Of a stretch of 10,409 bases of DNA, positions 1 through 9,100 are shown one piece after another. Origin of the DNA: Thalassiosira profunda (taxonomy: Eukaryota > Bacillariophyta > Thalassiosirophyceae > Thalassiosirales > Thalassiosiraceae); contig JALLAP010001689.1 of NCBI GenBank assembly GCA_036939355.1, forward strand, positions 1 through 10,409, written 5' to 3'. The notes under the pieces are model-generated. The model did no database searches. It saw nothing but the letters and a program-made list of their open reading frames with translations, and had not been told where the DNA came from. Numbering within the stretch: position 1 is the first letter of the stretch; each line of letters starts with the position of its first letter. The position numbers and the translations under genes are program-made.

Positions 1-417
1 TTCAAAACGACCGTTGAAACGAATCTGAGCCACACAAACTTCAAAACAGCTGGCACCCCTTCCGCCACGGTGTCAGAGCACCTTCGCAAGGTGTCAGGGT
101 CAGCTGTCAAGCGAGAAAGTTCATGGTCACAACGTCATTCACCAAGGAACAATAGGGCGACCCAAAAGGTGAGGTACCATGAAGTGAAAAGGGAGAGGGC
201 CAGACGTTCTTGTGACTGTTGGGAGTCCGCGCCAGCCACGGAGCCGAGCCAAACCGAAGAAACATACGTTAAAAACACAGGGGAATTAGTACAAGTCTGT
301 GTAGGTTTGACCGGCCGGCTCGCCACAAAGCAAGGCAAAGCAAGCAAATTAAAAGGCAAAGACAACAACAGCAACCCCGGCGGGCGGAAAGCACACACGG
401 CAGAGAGGAGCGGCGCC
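1..417 (+). promoter_or_regulatory. Leader/promoter region of the V-ATPase subunit c gene
   Basis: I see no convincing gene here; the open frame that runs through it is only the upstream extension of exon 1. It must hold the promoter and 5' leader of the subunit c gene. Visible details: an 8-bp direct repeat ttcaaaac at 1-8 and 40-47; an 8-bp repeat ggtgtcag at 69-76 and 90-97; a perfect hairpin with stems 79-84 and 88-93 and a 3-nt loop; and two short upstream reading frames, ATG at 123 (10 codons then TAG, ending at 155) and ATG at 179 (ATG, one codon, TGA). The transcription start is not visible, so whether the uORFs are in the mRNA is unknown. No clear TATA box was recognised. Confidence 0.5.
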
Positions 418-1399
418 ATGGGAGACTACTACCAAGAAACGGAGTACGGCCTGTGCCCGTCGTGGGCGCTGAGCCTGGGATACTTGGGCGTCGCGGCGGG
501 GGCCGTGCTGAGCAACTGGGGGTCGGCGGTGAGTTGGCCGTTGCGCAGTGCCCGCAGGTGCAGTGGCAGTTGGCACAAAGGAGTGGATCCGACGGAGGCG
601 AACGGGGGGAGAGAGATGCATTCGGGATGGCCAAGATGGGGCGCTGCCGATGTTCATGCTGGGGAAATTGGAGCTTCGTTTGTTTTTGCAACGTCGTGCA
701 CATGATGTGCACAAGGTTGAGATAATTGGAGTGAGCACGCGTTGGCCAGAGTGTGTGAACAACTTCTGGGGAAATGAATTGCACGTTTTGATGCCCATTT
801 GTTGATATCACCTATTCTCACCACACCTCATTTTTCCTCAACGCAAATCTGCTACCCGTGGCTGTTGGTATTGGCAAAAATAACAACAATATTTGCAGTG
901 GGGAACGTGGAAGTCGGGAGTCTCCCTCCTCAACACGGGCATCCGCCACCCCGGCTCGGTCATGAAGAACGTCATCCCGATCGTCATGGCGGGCGTCATC
1001 GGTATTTACGGCCTCATTGTGGCTGTCATTTTGGGGGGCAACATTCCCTCGCCCACCGTCGGCACGCGGGAGAACGTCTACTCGATTTACACGGGCATGG
1101 CCCACTTGGCGGCGGGATTGTGCTGTGGACTGTCCGGGCTGGCTGCGGGAGGGTGCATCGGCATCATTGGCGATTACGGCGTGCGGAGCGTCGGATACCG
1201 GACCTCGAACATCTCGGTGGTATTTTCGACGGACAAGGGGGGAGGATTCGACGAGGACGAGGGCGCCGGAGGAGGAGGCGACGAGAACAAGCTCTTCGTG
1301 GGCATGCTTATCATGCTGATTTTCTCGGAGGCCCTGGCGTTGTATGGTTTGATTGTGGCGTTGATTGTGAGCCAACACTCATGGGCATGTGGAGAGTAA
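418..1399 (+). CDS. V-type H+-ATPase membrane sector proteolipid, subunit c (two exons)
   Basis: Proposed CDS joins 418-528 and 899-1399, giving 203 residues. Subunit c forms the rotor ring of the V0 sector in vacuolar and endomembranes and carries protons across. The start ATG at 418 has a strong Kozak context (gcgccATGG). Four membrane helices are visible: about residues 16-47 (spanning the splice join, where WGSA plus WGTWKSG matches the family's LGAAYGTAKSG), 62-82 (IPIVMAGVIGIYGLIVAVI), 106-128 (GLSGLAAGGCIGIIGD) and 170-196. The proton-carrying glutamate is E181 in IFSEALALYGLI. These sequences fit subunit c rather than c''. Typical subunit c has about 155-165 residues. The extra length lies mainly in an acidic and glycine-rich loop between helices 3 and 4 (about residues 133-167), plus a slightly longer loop between helices 2 and 3. 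The function call is firm; whether the long loop is in the mature protein is less certain. Confidence 0.93.
529..898 (+). other. Intron 1 of the V-ATPase subunit c gene (phase 0, 370 nt)
   Basis: The donor is GTGAGT at 529 and the acceptor is TTTGCAG ending at 898, preceded by an A/T-rich stretch. Removing it keeps frame and reconstitutes the glycine-rich first helix of subunit c without gap or surplus. It is the longest of the four introns seen here. It contains an inverted motif gtgcac-atgat-gtgcac near 695-711. No other gene was recognised inside it. Confidence 0.9.
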
Positions 1400-1545
1400 T
1401 GGAAAGCGGTGGGGTGATCCATTTTGGTGAATCACAGCGCTATCGTCAACCTGCTTTGTAAATAGGATTAGAGTTATAGAAGATCGATAAAGATCCGAAT
1501 GCGGACATTGTAGTGTATCAAGAAGGCTGAATGCACCCCAAGCTA
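1400..1545. other. Convergent spacer between subunit c and glycosyltransferase stop codons
   Basis: These 146 bases separate two genes that end toward each other, so both 3' UTRs and poly(A) sites must lie here or overlap into the opposite gene. I see no exact AATAAA on either strand. Weak candidates on the + strand are gtaaat near 1458 and gataaag near 1487. No gene is visible. Confidence 0.5.
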
Positions 1546-3343
1546 TCATATGTGATTGTCGAGGTAATACCGCAAGCTCTCCAATATCTGCGAGAAGGCG
1601 TCGGGGTACTTGTGCGAATCTCCCGACATCCCGTAGCTGAAATACGGCGCGTACTTCATGAGGTTGAGCTGCCGCCGTCGTATCTCGGTGTAATTCTGCA
1701 TCAGCGCCTCGATGGTCGGCCGCACGTTCTCCACCCCTCCCCGAACCTCCACGACAAACGATCGGTAGTCGACTTCGTTCTGCGGATAGACGCTCCTCGA
1801 GCCCGGTATCCAGGGAAAGGAATCCTCGATCGGCAATCCCCCCGGTTGATGCCAGGACGTTTTGTTCTCGCCCTCCGCCCCGGTGTCGAACGCCAGCACC
1901 ACCGGAATGCATCCCATCATGATAACGTCGAAGAATCGCTTCTGCGGCGGCGTGTCTCCCGGAAGGGTTGGGCAGAAGATCGAGTCTTTGTACATGTGTG
2001 TGAAGAATCGGCTCGGCGGCTTTTTGCCATTGGGCATCACGCGGATGGCGTAGGGCATCCCACCAAGAGTATCAGGCCAATTCTTCGCCACCTCCTCCAA
2101 GAACCACTGCCGCCAGATGCGGGGACTGTTGCGCATTTTGGAGTTCGACAGGCCGAAGAAGTAGGTGATGCTGTACGTCCGCGGCCGCGTCCACCACTCC
2201 TTGCCGTGCCTTCGTATTGCCGACGGCTGGAACGACGCCAGGTTGTTCAAATACGGCACCAGGAGATTGGTGTGCTTGTACCGCGGGCCGATGGTGATCG
2301 TCAACGGGAAGTTGCGTATTGTCGGATTGGAGTTGCCCTGATTGATCACGTTGAGGAACAGGTGCCGCTTTTCATTTCCGATAAAGTGCGTCAGCGTGTC
2401 GAACACGCCCTCCTTCATCCAGTTGTAGGATATGTGCCCGCACGCCCCCAGCCACACGCCCGTGGGCTTGGACGCGCAGTGCGACGCGTGCGGGTAGGGC
2501 ACCACGAAGATGTCCGCTTTCGCCGGATCGTCCGTCCTCCCCGGATACGTTCGAAAAAAGTCAATGATTGCAATGTCCGCCTGCACGTTCGTCTCGGAAT
2601 TGTTGCGCTGGGCGTACCGATCCCGCATCCTGTCCTCCAATTCGACGCCCATGTCCTTTCGCAGCGTCTCGTAAAAGTAAATGGAGAGGTTGCCTGCTAG
2701 TATCGGAGACGCGGTGAGGTTGCCCCGCACCGGCCGCGGCTGCGAGAACATATTGTCGAATTCGTCCACCTCGTCGTCCTGCCAGTAGATTTGCAAAGGC
2801 GGATTGCGGCAATTGGGTCGACTCTTCATCGTCGCCTCCTCCGGATCGGCCGTGCCATACTTGCTTTTGAGGAAGGCCGCCCGTCCCGCGCAGGTCATCC
2901 CGTTGCCCCAGGTGCTGCAAAAACGATGCACAAGATGTGAGCATTCTTTGAAGCTGATGGACTGTCCCGCATCAATAAAGTTGCAGTCAGCATTTGCATA
3001 TAGCATCATTTGCAACTCACCAATCGGCGCAGAAGTCGGGAAAGTAGGACTGTATCGGAGAGTGCACCAACACTGCACGCTGCGCGTGCTCCGGGTGCAG
3101 CGCCAGAAACGACGAGTAATTCATGCCCTCCGGAAAGACCGGATCCATCTCCTCCCCATTGGCACTTGGTGTATCGTAGCCGATGGCATCCCATAGCGAG
3201 TCGACGGGCAGCGTGAAATTGGAGGCGTAATATCCCAGGTCGGGCAGCGTGAACTGCGTTTGCAATTGAATCGTCTGGTAGGCGAGCGTCCAGAGCGTGA
3301 GGCCGCCGCATATGGCCCCTACGGCGGCGAGGCGCCGCAGCAT
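1546..3343 (-). CDS. Exostosin-like glycosyltransferase, GT47 family (two exons)
   Basis: Proposed CDS is the complement of 3021-3343 joined to 1546-2914, giving 563 residues. GT47 enzymes transfer sugars in the Golgi lumen during glycoprotein or polysaccharide synthesis; donor and acceptor cannot be told from this sequence. The protein opens with a short basic end (MLRR) and one hydrophobic segment at about 5-25, a type II signal anchor. Several N-glycosylation sequons follow (N42, N75, N173, N183, N213), fitting a luminal domain. ADIFVVPYPHA at 241-251 matches the conserved mid-domain strand. The C-terminal GT47 signature is at about 418-447 (FCPTLPGDTPPQKRFFDVI, then GCIPVV), the nucleotide-sugar-binding half. 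The start at 3343 is chosen because it gives the anchor with a short cytosolic tail. The gene runs divergently from the LRR gene, with 375 bp between starts, and converges on subunit c. Family assignment is strong; substrate unknown. Confidence 0.9.
2915..3020 (-). other. Intron of the GT47 glycosyltransferase gene (phase 2, 106 nt)
   Basis: Read on the minus strand the donor is GTGAGTTGC beginning at 3020 and the acceptor is TTTTTGCAG ending at 2915. The split codon TG|C becomes cysteine 108 and joins the two reading frames, which otherwise differ. Without splicing, the N-terminal frame stops two codons later (TGA at 3017-3019). The downstream frame happens to be open through the intron and beyond, so a naive gene call could wrongly start at 3078 and lose the membrane anchor. 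Confidence 0.9.
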
Positions 3344-3718
3344 CAGATCGCCCCCTCCGCCAGAGTATCCGCGGATACCCGCCCCCGCCTTGAGAGTGGG
3401 CGGGCCACCCTCTGCTCCTATCCTGCCCTCCCTTCAACCTCTGTGCTTGTATTGTAGCTTGTGTTCGTTGAGGTTGAGTGAGTGAACGCGAGGCCGTCAC
3501 ACGTGACTTTTCTAACGCTTGCTTTCTCACACTGAAATCAGAAATCTATCTATCGACGTGATTGACCAACGTGACTCCTCTATTGTGTACCCTGCCTCCT
3601 GCTGTCCTGCTCCCTCCTTCCTCCTCCTATCCTCCCCTCCGCTCCGCTCCTCCCCTCCTCCTCCTCACCCAGCCCGGCCGCCTGTGCTGCCCGCCGGCCC
3701 TGTCCCTTCCATTGAAAA
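3344..3718. promoter_or_regulatory. Shared divergent promoter region (GT47 gene and LRR gene)
   Basis: The start codons of two divergent genes are 375 bp apart, so both promoters must fit here. On the GT47 side there is a perfect 14-bp palindrome GTATCCGCGGATAC at 3365-3378, 21 bp upstream of the start codon, and a GC-box-like gtgggcggg near 3396-3404. On the LRR side, about 3590-3680 of the + strand is almost pure C/T with cctcctcct and ctccgctccg runs, ending some 40 bases before the start. No coding sequence is convincing. No TATA box was recognised. Confidence 0.6.
3365..3378. promoter_or_regulatory. 14-bp perfect palindrome upstream of the GT47 gene
   Basis: GTATCCGCGGATAC reads the same on both strands. 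It lies in the 5' leader or core promoter of the glycosyltransferase gene. A homodimeric DNA-binding protein site is one reading; chance is another. No factor can be named. Confidence 0.35.
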
Positions 3719-5842
3719 ATGGACACACATAGCACCGGCGTCGGCGTCGGCGAGGAGGCTGTCGATGGGGATTTGTGGGCGGACGCCACGTTGCTGGACG
3801 AGCAGGCACGGGAACGCGTCAAGGCCAACGATCCCACGCTCACGTGCTTGGAAGTGCGTTGGGAGGACGCTGGCAACGTCGAGTGGATAAATTTAGGGGC
3901 GTTCATCGGCACCAATACCCACCTGAAGAAGATTTTACTTCATCAGAAGTATGGCGGCACCGAGCATTTTCCTTTCGGTCTCAGTGCGGCGTCTGCCTAC
4001 TCTGCCTACTTCTTCAATGGGCTCGGGCAGAATCGAACGATTGAACACGTCGCTATTCGAAGCCCCTGGCTCCAACATGGAATGCTCTCCAGCCCGCGCC
4101 TCAGGCCATTCTTTGACGATAAAAGCAACTTGCGCAGTCTCGAGCTTCGCGACAACGAATCTACCTTGGGCATCGTGAGCGATGCTTGGTTAGGCCTTGT
4201 GGACATTCAATTCACAATGGACAATCAATCCCTTGAGCGGGTATACTTCGAGTCTGACTACGTCAGCGACGCAACGTGGGGGCAGGTCGTCGAGGCGCTG
4301 AGCGTTCATCAAAACCTCAGGGTTCTTTCTATCGAAGCTAACAATCGAGGGGAAACAAGGAACAGATTGCGCGCAGTGAAAGAAATGCTCGAAAGCCCAA
4401 TCTGCAAATTACGGGAGTTCTGCCTTTCCAGCAAAGATGGCTTTGATTCTGAGGGGGGCAAGCTCCTCGCACAGGGGCTGTCGAAGCAAAACACAATCAG
4501 GAAATTGAAGCTCGAGGGGAACAAACATATTGGTGCAGAGGGATGGGCGAGCATCGGGACAAGCCTGCAAAACAAGCCGATGCAGTTGAAAGAGCTTCAT
4601 TTCGGTGGCAATGTATTTGATGATAAAGCCATTGCCTCTTTGGCTGGCGCCTTGGACCAGTGCATTTCATTGGAGATGCTCGTATTACCCGAAAGTGAAT
4701 TCTCGGGCATTAAAGATGATAGCTGGCAGGCCCTCTGGAAGCTCTTGACGAATCCACGCTCCAAACTGCGAGAGCTCAACCTTTACGACAACAACATTGA
4801 TGATACAGGAATGACTCATCTTGGACGTGCCCTCTCCGGAAACAAAACGGTGACAACGTTGGTCCTGTCAAAGAACAGAACTGCTGGGTCAGTGGGATGG
4901 AGTGGCTTATTTACAGCTCTGCGCAATCCCCACACTGCATTGGAAGAACTCACGATGTATGACACGAGCATTGACGACAGAGGAGTCATCACATTGGCAG
5001 GGGTTTTGGCAACTAACACCAGGATGAAGCGCATAATGCTTGCAGCTAGCTACCAAGTATCACCAATCGGATGGCAGCGGTTCTTCCGACGATGGCGGAA
5101 TGGAAGCTCGGCGTTGGAGGAATTCCATTTGTACAATACGTGTATTGATGACAATGGAGCCAATGCAATGGTGGATTGCTTTGCTACCAGCGGCAAGCTA
5201 CTGAAAACTCTTGTAATGAGTGAATGTGAACACATCACGACAGTTGGACGGCGGGCGATATGCCGCCTCCTACAAAGAGATGGCTGCATGTTGACAAAGC
5301 TTGACGTTGAAACTGAAGACTATGTTGAAGGGACTGCATCTCTATTTGCAAATGCCTTGGCGGGGAATAGCCACTTGCAAACATTAGTTGTGGCTATGCA
5401 TGGGGACGAGGTACCGAAACCGGAGTGGATGTTACTTTGCAATACTCTCTGTGACCGGACGAGCATCGAGTCAATATACGCTTCGAACCACTCTCTCGAA
5501 CACCTAATCGACACGGAGGATAGAGATGAAGATGACGAAATGGAGTATGAATCTGGCCTTCCTGATGATCTATTGGCACTGCTGCAGTTGAATCGGAACT
5601 ACACAAAGGCAGAGGCCGCGCGCCAAAAGATTCTGCGTTACCACATGCTGAGCGACGACGGTGTCAATGTCGATGCTTTCGTTGGAATGGAGCTTGAAGT
5701 TTTGCCACATGCTATTGCATGGGCCGGGAGAGACTCTGCCGGATTTCCCGTGCTCTTTGGGCTCGTTCAAAGCTTGCCCTCGCTCTTCGAGTCCACTGCA
5801 ACGGGGAAGGCTGCGGGCGCAAAGAGGAAGAGACCAGAGTGA
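3719..5842 (+). CDS. Leucine-rich-repeat protein, ribonuclease-inhibitor-like, single exon
   Basis: The protein has 707 residues with no intron and no signal peptide or membrane segment. An in-frame TGA at 3713-3715 fixes the start at 3719. LRR strands of the type LxxLxLxxN recur at about 138, 231, 260, 290, 318, 350, 378, 408, 436, 466, 495, 526 and 553. In the best-ordered part two repeat types alternate, giving a 58-residue period: one type carries LYDNNIDDTG, MYDTSIDDRG and LYNTCIDDNG (from about 355, 413 and 471), the other a tryptophan at 276, 336, 394 and 452. Such solenoids bind proteins; no enzyme motif is seen. An acidic stretch lies at 598-611. It is followed by a non-repeat C-terminal block at about 618-690 (NRNYTKAEAARQKILRYH, then MELEVLPHAIAWAGRD) and a basic end AKRKR, a possible nuclear signal. 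I recall similar C-terminal blocks in many uncharacterised diatom LRR proteins. The specific role is unknown. Confidence 0.88.
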   Translation: MDTHSTGVGVGEEAVDGDLWADATLLDEQARERVKANDPTLTCLEVRWEDAGNVEWINLGAFIGTNTHLKKILLHQKYGGTEHFPFGLSAASAYSAYFFNGLGQNRTIEHVAIRSPWLQHGMLSSPRLRPFFDDKSNLRSLELRDNESTLGIVSDAWLGLVDIQFTMDNQSLERVYFESDYVSDATWGQVVEALSVHQNLRVLSIEANNRGETRNRLRAVKEMLESPICKLREFCLSSKDGFDSEGGKLLAQGLSKQNTIRKLKLEGNKHIGAEGWASIGTSLQNKPMQLKELHFGGNVFDDKAIASLAGALDQCISLEMLVLPESEFSGIKDDSWQALWKLLTNPRSKLRELNLYDNNIDDTGMTHLGRALSGNKTVTTLVLSKNRTAGSVGWSGLFTALRNPHTALEELTMYDTSIDDRGVITLAGVLATNTRMKRIMLAASYQVSPIGWQRFFRRWRNGSSALEEFHLYNTCIDDNGANAMVDCFATSGKLLKTLVMSECEHITTVGRRAICRLLQRDGCMLTKLDVETEDYVEGTASLFANALAGNSHLQTLVVAMHGDEVPKPEWMLLCNTLCDRTSIESIYASNHSLEHLIDTEDRDEDDEMEYESGLPDDLLALLQLNRNYTKAEAARQKILRYHMLSDDGVNVDAFVGMELEVLPHAIAWAGRDSAGFPVLFGLVQSLPSLFESTATGKAAGAKRKRPE

Positions 5843-5892
5843 TACGGGCGACAACTCTCTTTGGCCCAAAAGATACAATTAGCGATTTGCTC

Positions 5893-5898
5893 AATAAA
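5893..5898 (+). terminator. Poly(A) signal AATAAA of the LRR gene
   Basis: An exact AATAAA lies 51 nt after the LRR stop codon, a normal distance, with no other gene on this strand before 6102. It is the only clear poly(A) signal seen in a spacer in this window. The cleavage site cannot be placed. Confidence 0.55.
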
Positions 5899-6101
5899 GA
5901 TAGAGTTCTGCCCCAGGAGGGCTCCGGACAACAAGCTGGGCTCGGCGGGCCGCGCGATGGGGAGGTCCAAGAGCCAGACACCTATCTCAGGCCTTCAATC
6001 AGGCCAGCCCCTTCAAAAACAACTTCAACACGTGAGAACTCCTCATCTCTTCCCACACAAAACTCAACACCACAACCACAATCTGAATCTCATCCCGAGC
6101 C
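5899..6101 (+). promoter_or_regulatory. Promoter/leader region of the heavy-metal ATPase gene
   Basis: Between the presumed LRR poly(A) signal and the ATPase start there are about 200 bases. The last 80 or so before the ATG are rich in A and C (cacaaaactcaacaccacaaccacaatc), as in a purine- and C-rich unstructured 5' leader. No metal-response element or TATA box was recognised. Confidence 0.45.
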
Positions 6102-9100
6102 ATGAACGGCGGAAACGGCTGCTGCGACGACGCCAACTGCGGCGGCGGCGGCGGCCGCCTGGCGGGCAAGAACTTCTTTCTCCCGGCCGGCCTTAGCGCG
6201 TCGATCAGGAGGCTCAGCTTCAAGGCGGCCGACGACGAGCCCACGGAAGACGTCGAGCCGCAGAGCCCGCGGCCCCGCCTCGAGCGCGGCCGGTCCTCCG
6301 CGCGGGGCTCCCTGCGCGATTTGGGGGCGGCGGTGGGCTCTGCGGCCACGGACGTCTTCGATATCGGGGCCTCGCGCCGGGCCAGCAGCGTGCGCTTCCT
6401 CGCGGGCGCCCGGGCGTCGGTCCGAGACCTCGAAGGCGCGGACGCGGTCGAAAGCCGCGCGGGACGCAGTCACCTGACCGCGGCCGGGATTTGCTGCGCG
6501 GCCGAAGTAAGTTTCTTCTTTGAAGAGTTGAGGGCTGCTTGAGAGAATGTGTGCATATGATGTGAGCATCAATTGCAACTCTTATCGATCTAACATCTAA
6601 CACACACATCTCATATGTCAGTGCCCAGCGGTCCAATCGATCCTCCTCCCAATGGAGGGCGTGGAAAGCGTCCGCGTCCATCCGGCGTTGAAGGCCGTGT
6701 ATGTTGATCACGACGTGGACGTGGTGTCTGCGCAGGATCTCTGCGAGGCATTGACCGAGGGGGGCTTCGAGGCGAGGGTTGTCAAGGATGCCGCCGCGGA
6801 GGTGGCGCAAAGGGCCGGAATCCCAATGGACGTGACGGTCGAATCCCTCTTTTGCATTGACGGTGGCATCAACGGAAGCGACGCTGCTGATATGGAAACG
6901 CACCTTCGATCCCAATTCGCGGAGGATTGCTTCGGTCAGGTGACGTTCGACGAAGCAAAGGGCGCTGTGATTGCGGAGCACAATCCCTACTTTGTCACTG
7001 CAAATCAGATGGCTGACGCCTTGAAAGAAGGGGGATACAAGGCCAGCGTTGACACGGACGGCGGCGCCGATGGACTGTGGGCCATCTCGCGGATGACGGA
7101 AGATGGACGCGACACCGTCGAATACCAACGGTCCATTCTCAAACCCACGGTCATCATCTCCGGAGTACTGTGGGTGGTGAGCCTCCTCTCCTACATTGGT
7201 GGAAACTGGGAATATCTGGAATACGTCGCGCTGCCGAGCATTGCCTTTGGAATCTTCCCCATTGCCTGGAAGGCTTGGAAGACGTTGCGTCGCTTCAAGT
7301 TTGACGTCAACTGCATGATCCTCTTTGCAGTCATTGGTGCAGTCGGACTCCAGGATTTCACCGAAGCGGCGGCCGTCACATTCCTTTTCGCGATCTCCGA
7401 GTGGCTTGAAAGTCTCGCGACGACCAGAGCCAGGAACGCGCTCTCGGACATTGTGAACCTGACTCCGGAGCGGGCCAATGTGATCAACCCTCTCACGAAG
7501 GATATCGTGGTGCTTCCTGCATCAGCAGTGTCTGTTGGAGCAACTGTGTCGGTGCGAACGGGCGACAAAATCCCCTGCGATGGAGTAGTGATGGAGGGAA
7601 CATCGACAGTCGACGAGTCGAATCTCACTGGGGAGAGCCGTCCGGTAAAGAAGAGCAAGGGAACAAGAGTCTCGGGCGGCACAATCAACACGGGATCGAC
7701 CCGGCTCGTGGTCCGAACCACCGCCTCTGCTAACGACTCGGCCATCGCGAGGCTCGTCCGCCTTGTTGAAGACGCGCAGGTGAACCGCAGCGAAACAGAA
7801 AGAATGATCGACTCGTTTGCTGCTATCTACACGCCCATCGTGGTGTTGACCGCGCTTTGCATGTGCACGATTCCGTGGGCTTTTGGGCAGGAGACCGGAC
7901 GAGAGTGGCTGTACAATGGATTGATTGTGATCGTGGTTGCCTGCCCGTGAGTCGTCAATTGTTTGTTGGTTTGTTCAACTGCATGGCTGCCTCTACTTAC
8001 CTCTATGCCTTCGTATTCTGGCCCATCGTAAACAGGTGTGCTCTCATCATATCGACTCCTGTAACATACGTTGCCGGACTTGCCGCGGCCGCCCAGAAAC
8101 GAGTCATCGTAAAAGGTGGACAGCACTTGGAGACTCTGGGGCGGACGAAGAAGATCGCGTTCGATAAGACTGGAACTCTCAGCGAGGGTGCATTCCAGTT
8201 GCTGCACCTTGAGCTTGTGGGCAAGGGCCAAGACAGGAAGGCGGTCCTTCGCTATTTGGCCATGATGGAGGCGCCGGCGAGCCACCCACTCGCCGATGCA
8301 ATCGTCAAGGGGGCGGCAAGCGAAAGCGTGTACGTGCCAAAGAATGTTGGAGTGACCAACCACACACTTCTGCCGGGAGAAGGAATTGTTGGTGTAATCG
8401 ACGGGAAGAAAGTGCATGTCGGCAATCGCAAATTGTTCGAGCGCCTTGGACTCTACCAGGATCTGTCAACCGAGTATGCAGTCATGTCAGACGGGTGGGC
8501 CCGTGATGGTGGAACGACGGGATTCATATCCATCGAGGGCGATGGCATCATCGGCGCTTACTGCGTGGCTGATAAGGTTCGCGCCGAGGCGGCCGGTGTC
8601 GTACAGGAGCTAAAGAAGCTCGGCGTAGAAATTACGATGCTCACGGGTGACCAAAGACCAGCCGCGATTGGGATTGGAACACAGGTCGGACTCGAGGAAA
8701 GTGACATCAAGAGCGACCTCTTGCCGCAAGACAAGCTCCTAGCTATCAAGGAAGCAGTCGAAGAAAACCGGCAACAAAAGAAGTGGTGGCGGCCAAAGCG
8801 AGCCGTCATGATGGTGGGCGACGGTGTCAACGATGCACCTGCCCTCGCTTTTGCCGATGTATCTGTTGCGATGGGCGAAGGGGCTGCCCTCGCCATGTCG
8901 ACCGCTGACATCACCTTGATGGATTCGAGTCTGTCCACGATGCTGATGGTCATTCGACTCGGGCCGCGAGTGCTTCGCACCATCATTGAGAATGTAACGT
9001 TTTCCTTCGCCGTCAAAGCAATCGTCGTGGGCTTTACCTTTGCTGGGCGCGCATCTCTCTGGGCTGCCATTGCCTCGGATGTTGGAGCGATGCTGCTCGT

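Noticed and set aside
79..93. Hairpin CACCTT-CGC-AAGGTG as a bacterial-type terminator or RNA element
   Set aside because: The stem is only 6 bp with no U tract, and the genome is eukaryotic. It may be chance; it is noted only within the leader description.
1531..2700. Long + strand open frame of 389 codons over the GT47 gene
   Set aside because: It is antisense to a gene with clear GT47 motifs, is rich in Arg, Val and His as antisense frames are, and has no recognisable domain. GC-rich codon use explains its openness.
1546..3078. GT47 protein read as one uninterrupted frame starting at 3078
   Set aside because: The frame is open through the intron by chance. The spliced form uses good GT-AG sites and gains a signal anchor, which family members have; the unspliced form would lack it.
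6220..7128. 302-codon minus-strand open frame over the ATPase N-terminal region
   Set aside because: It spans exon 1, intron 1 and exon 2 of a well-supported gene on the other strand, and its end is Arg/Pro/Ala low complexity. It is a shadow of the GC-rich exon.
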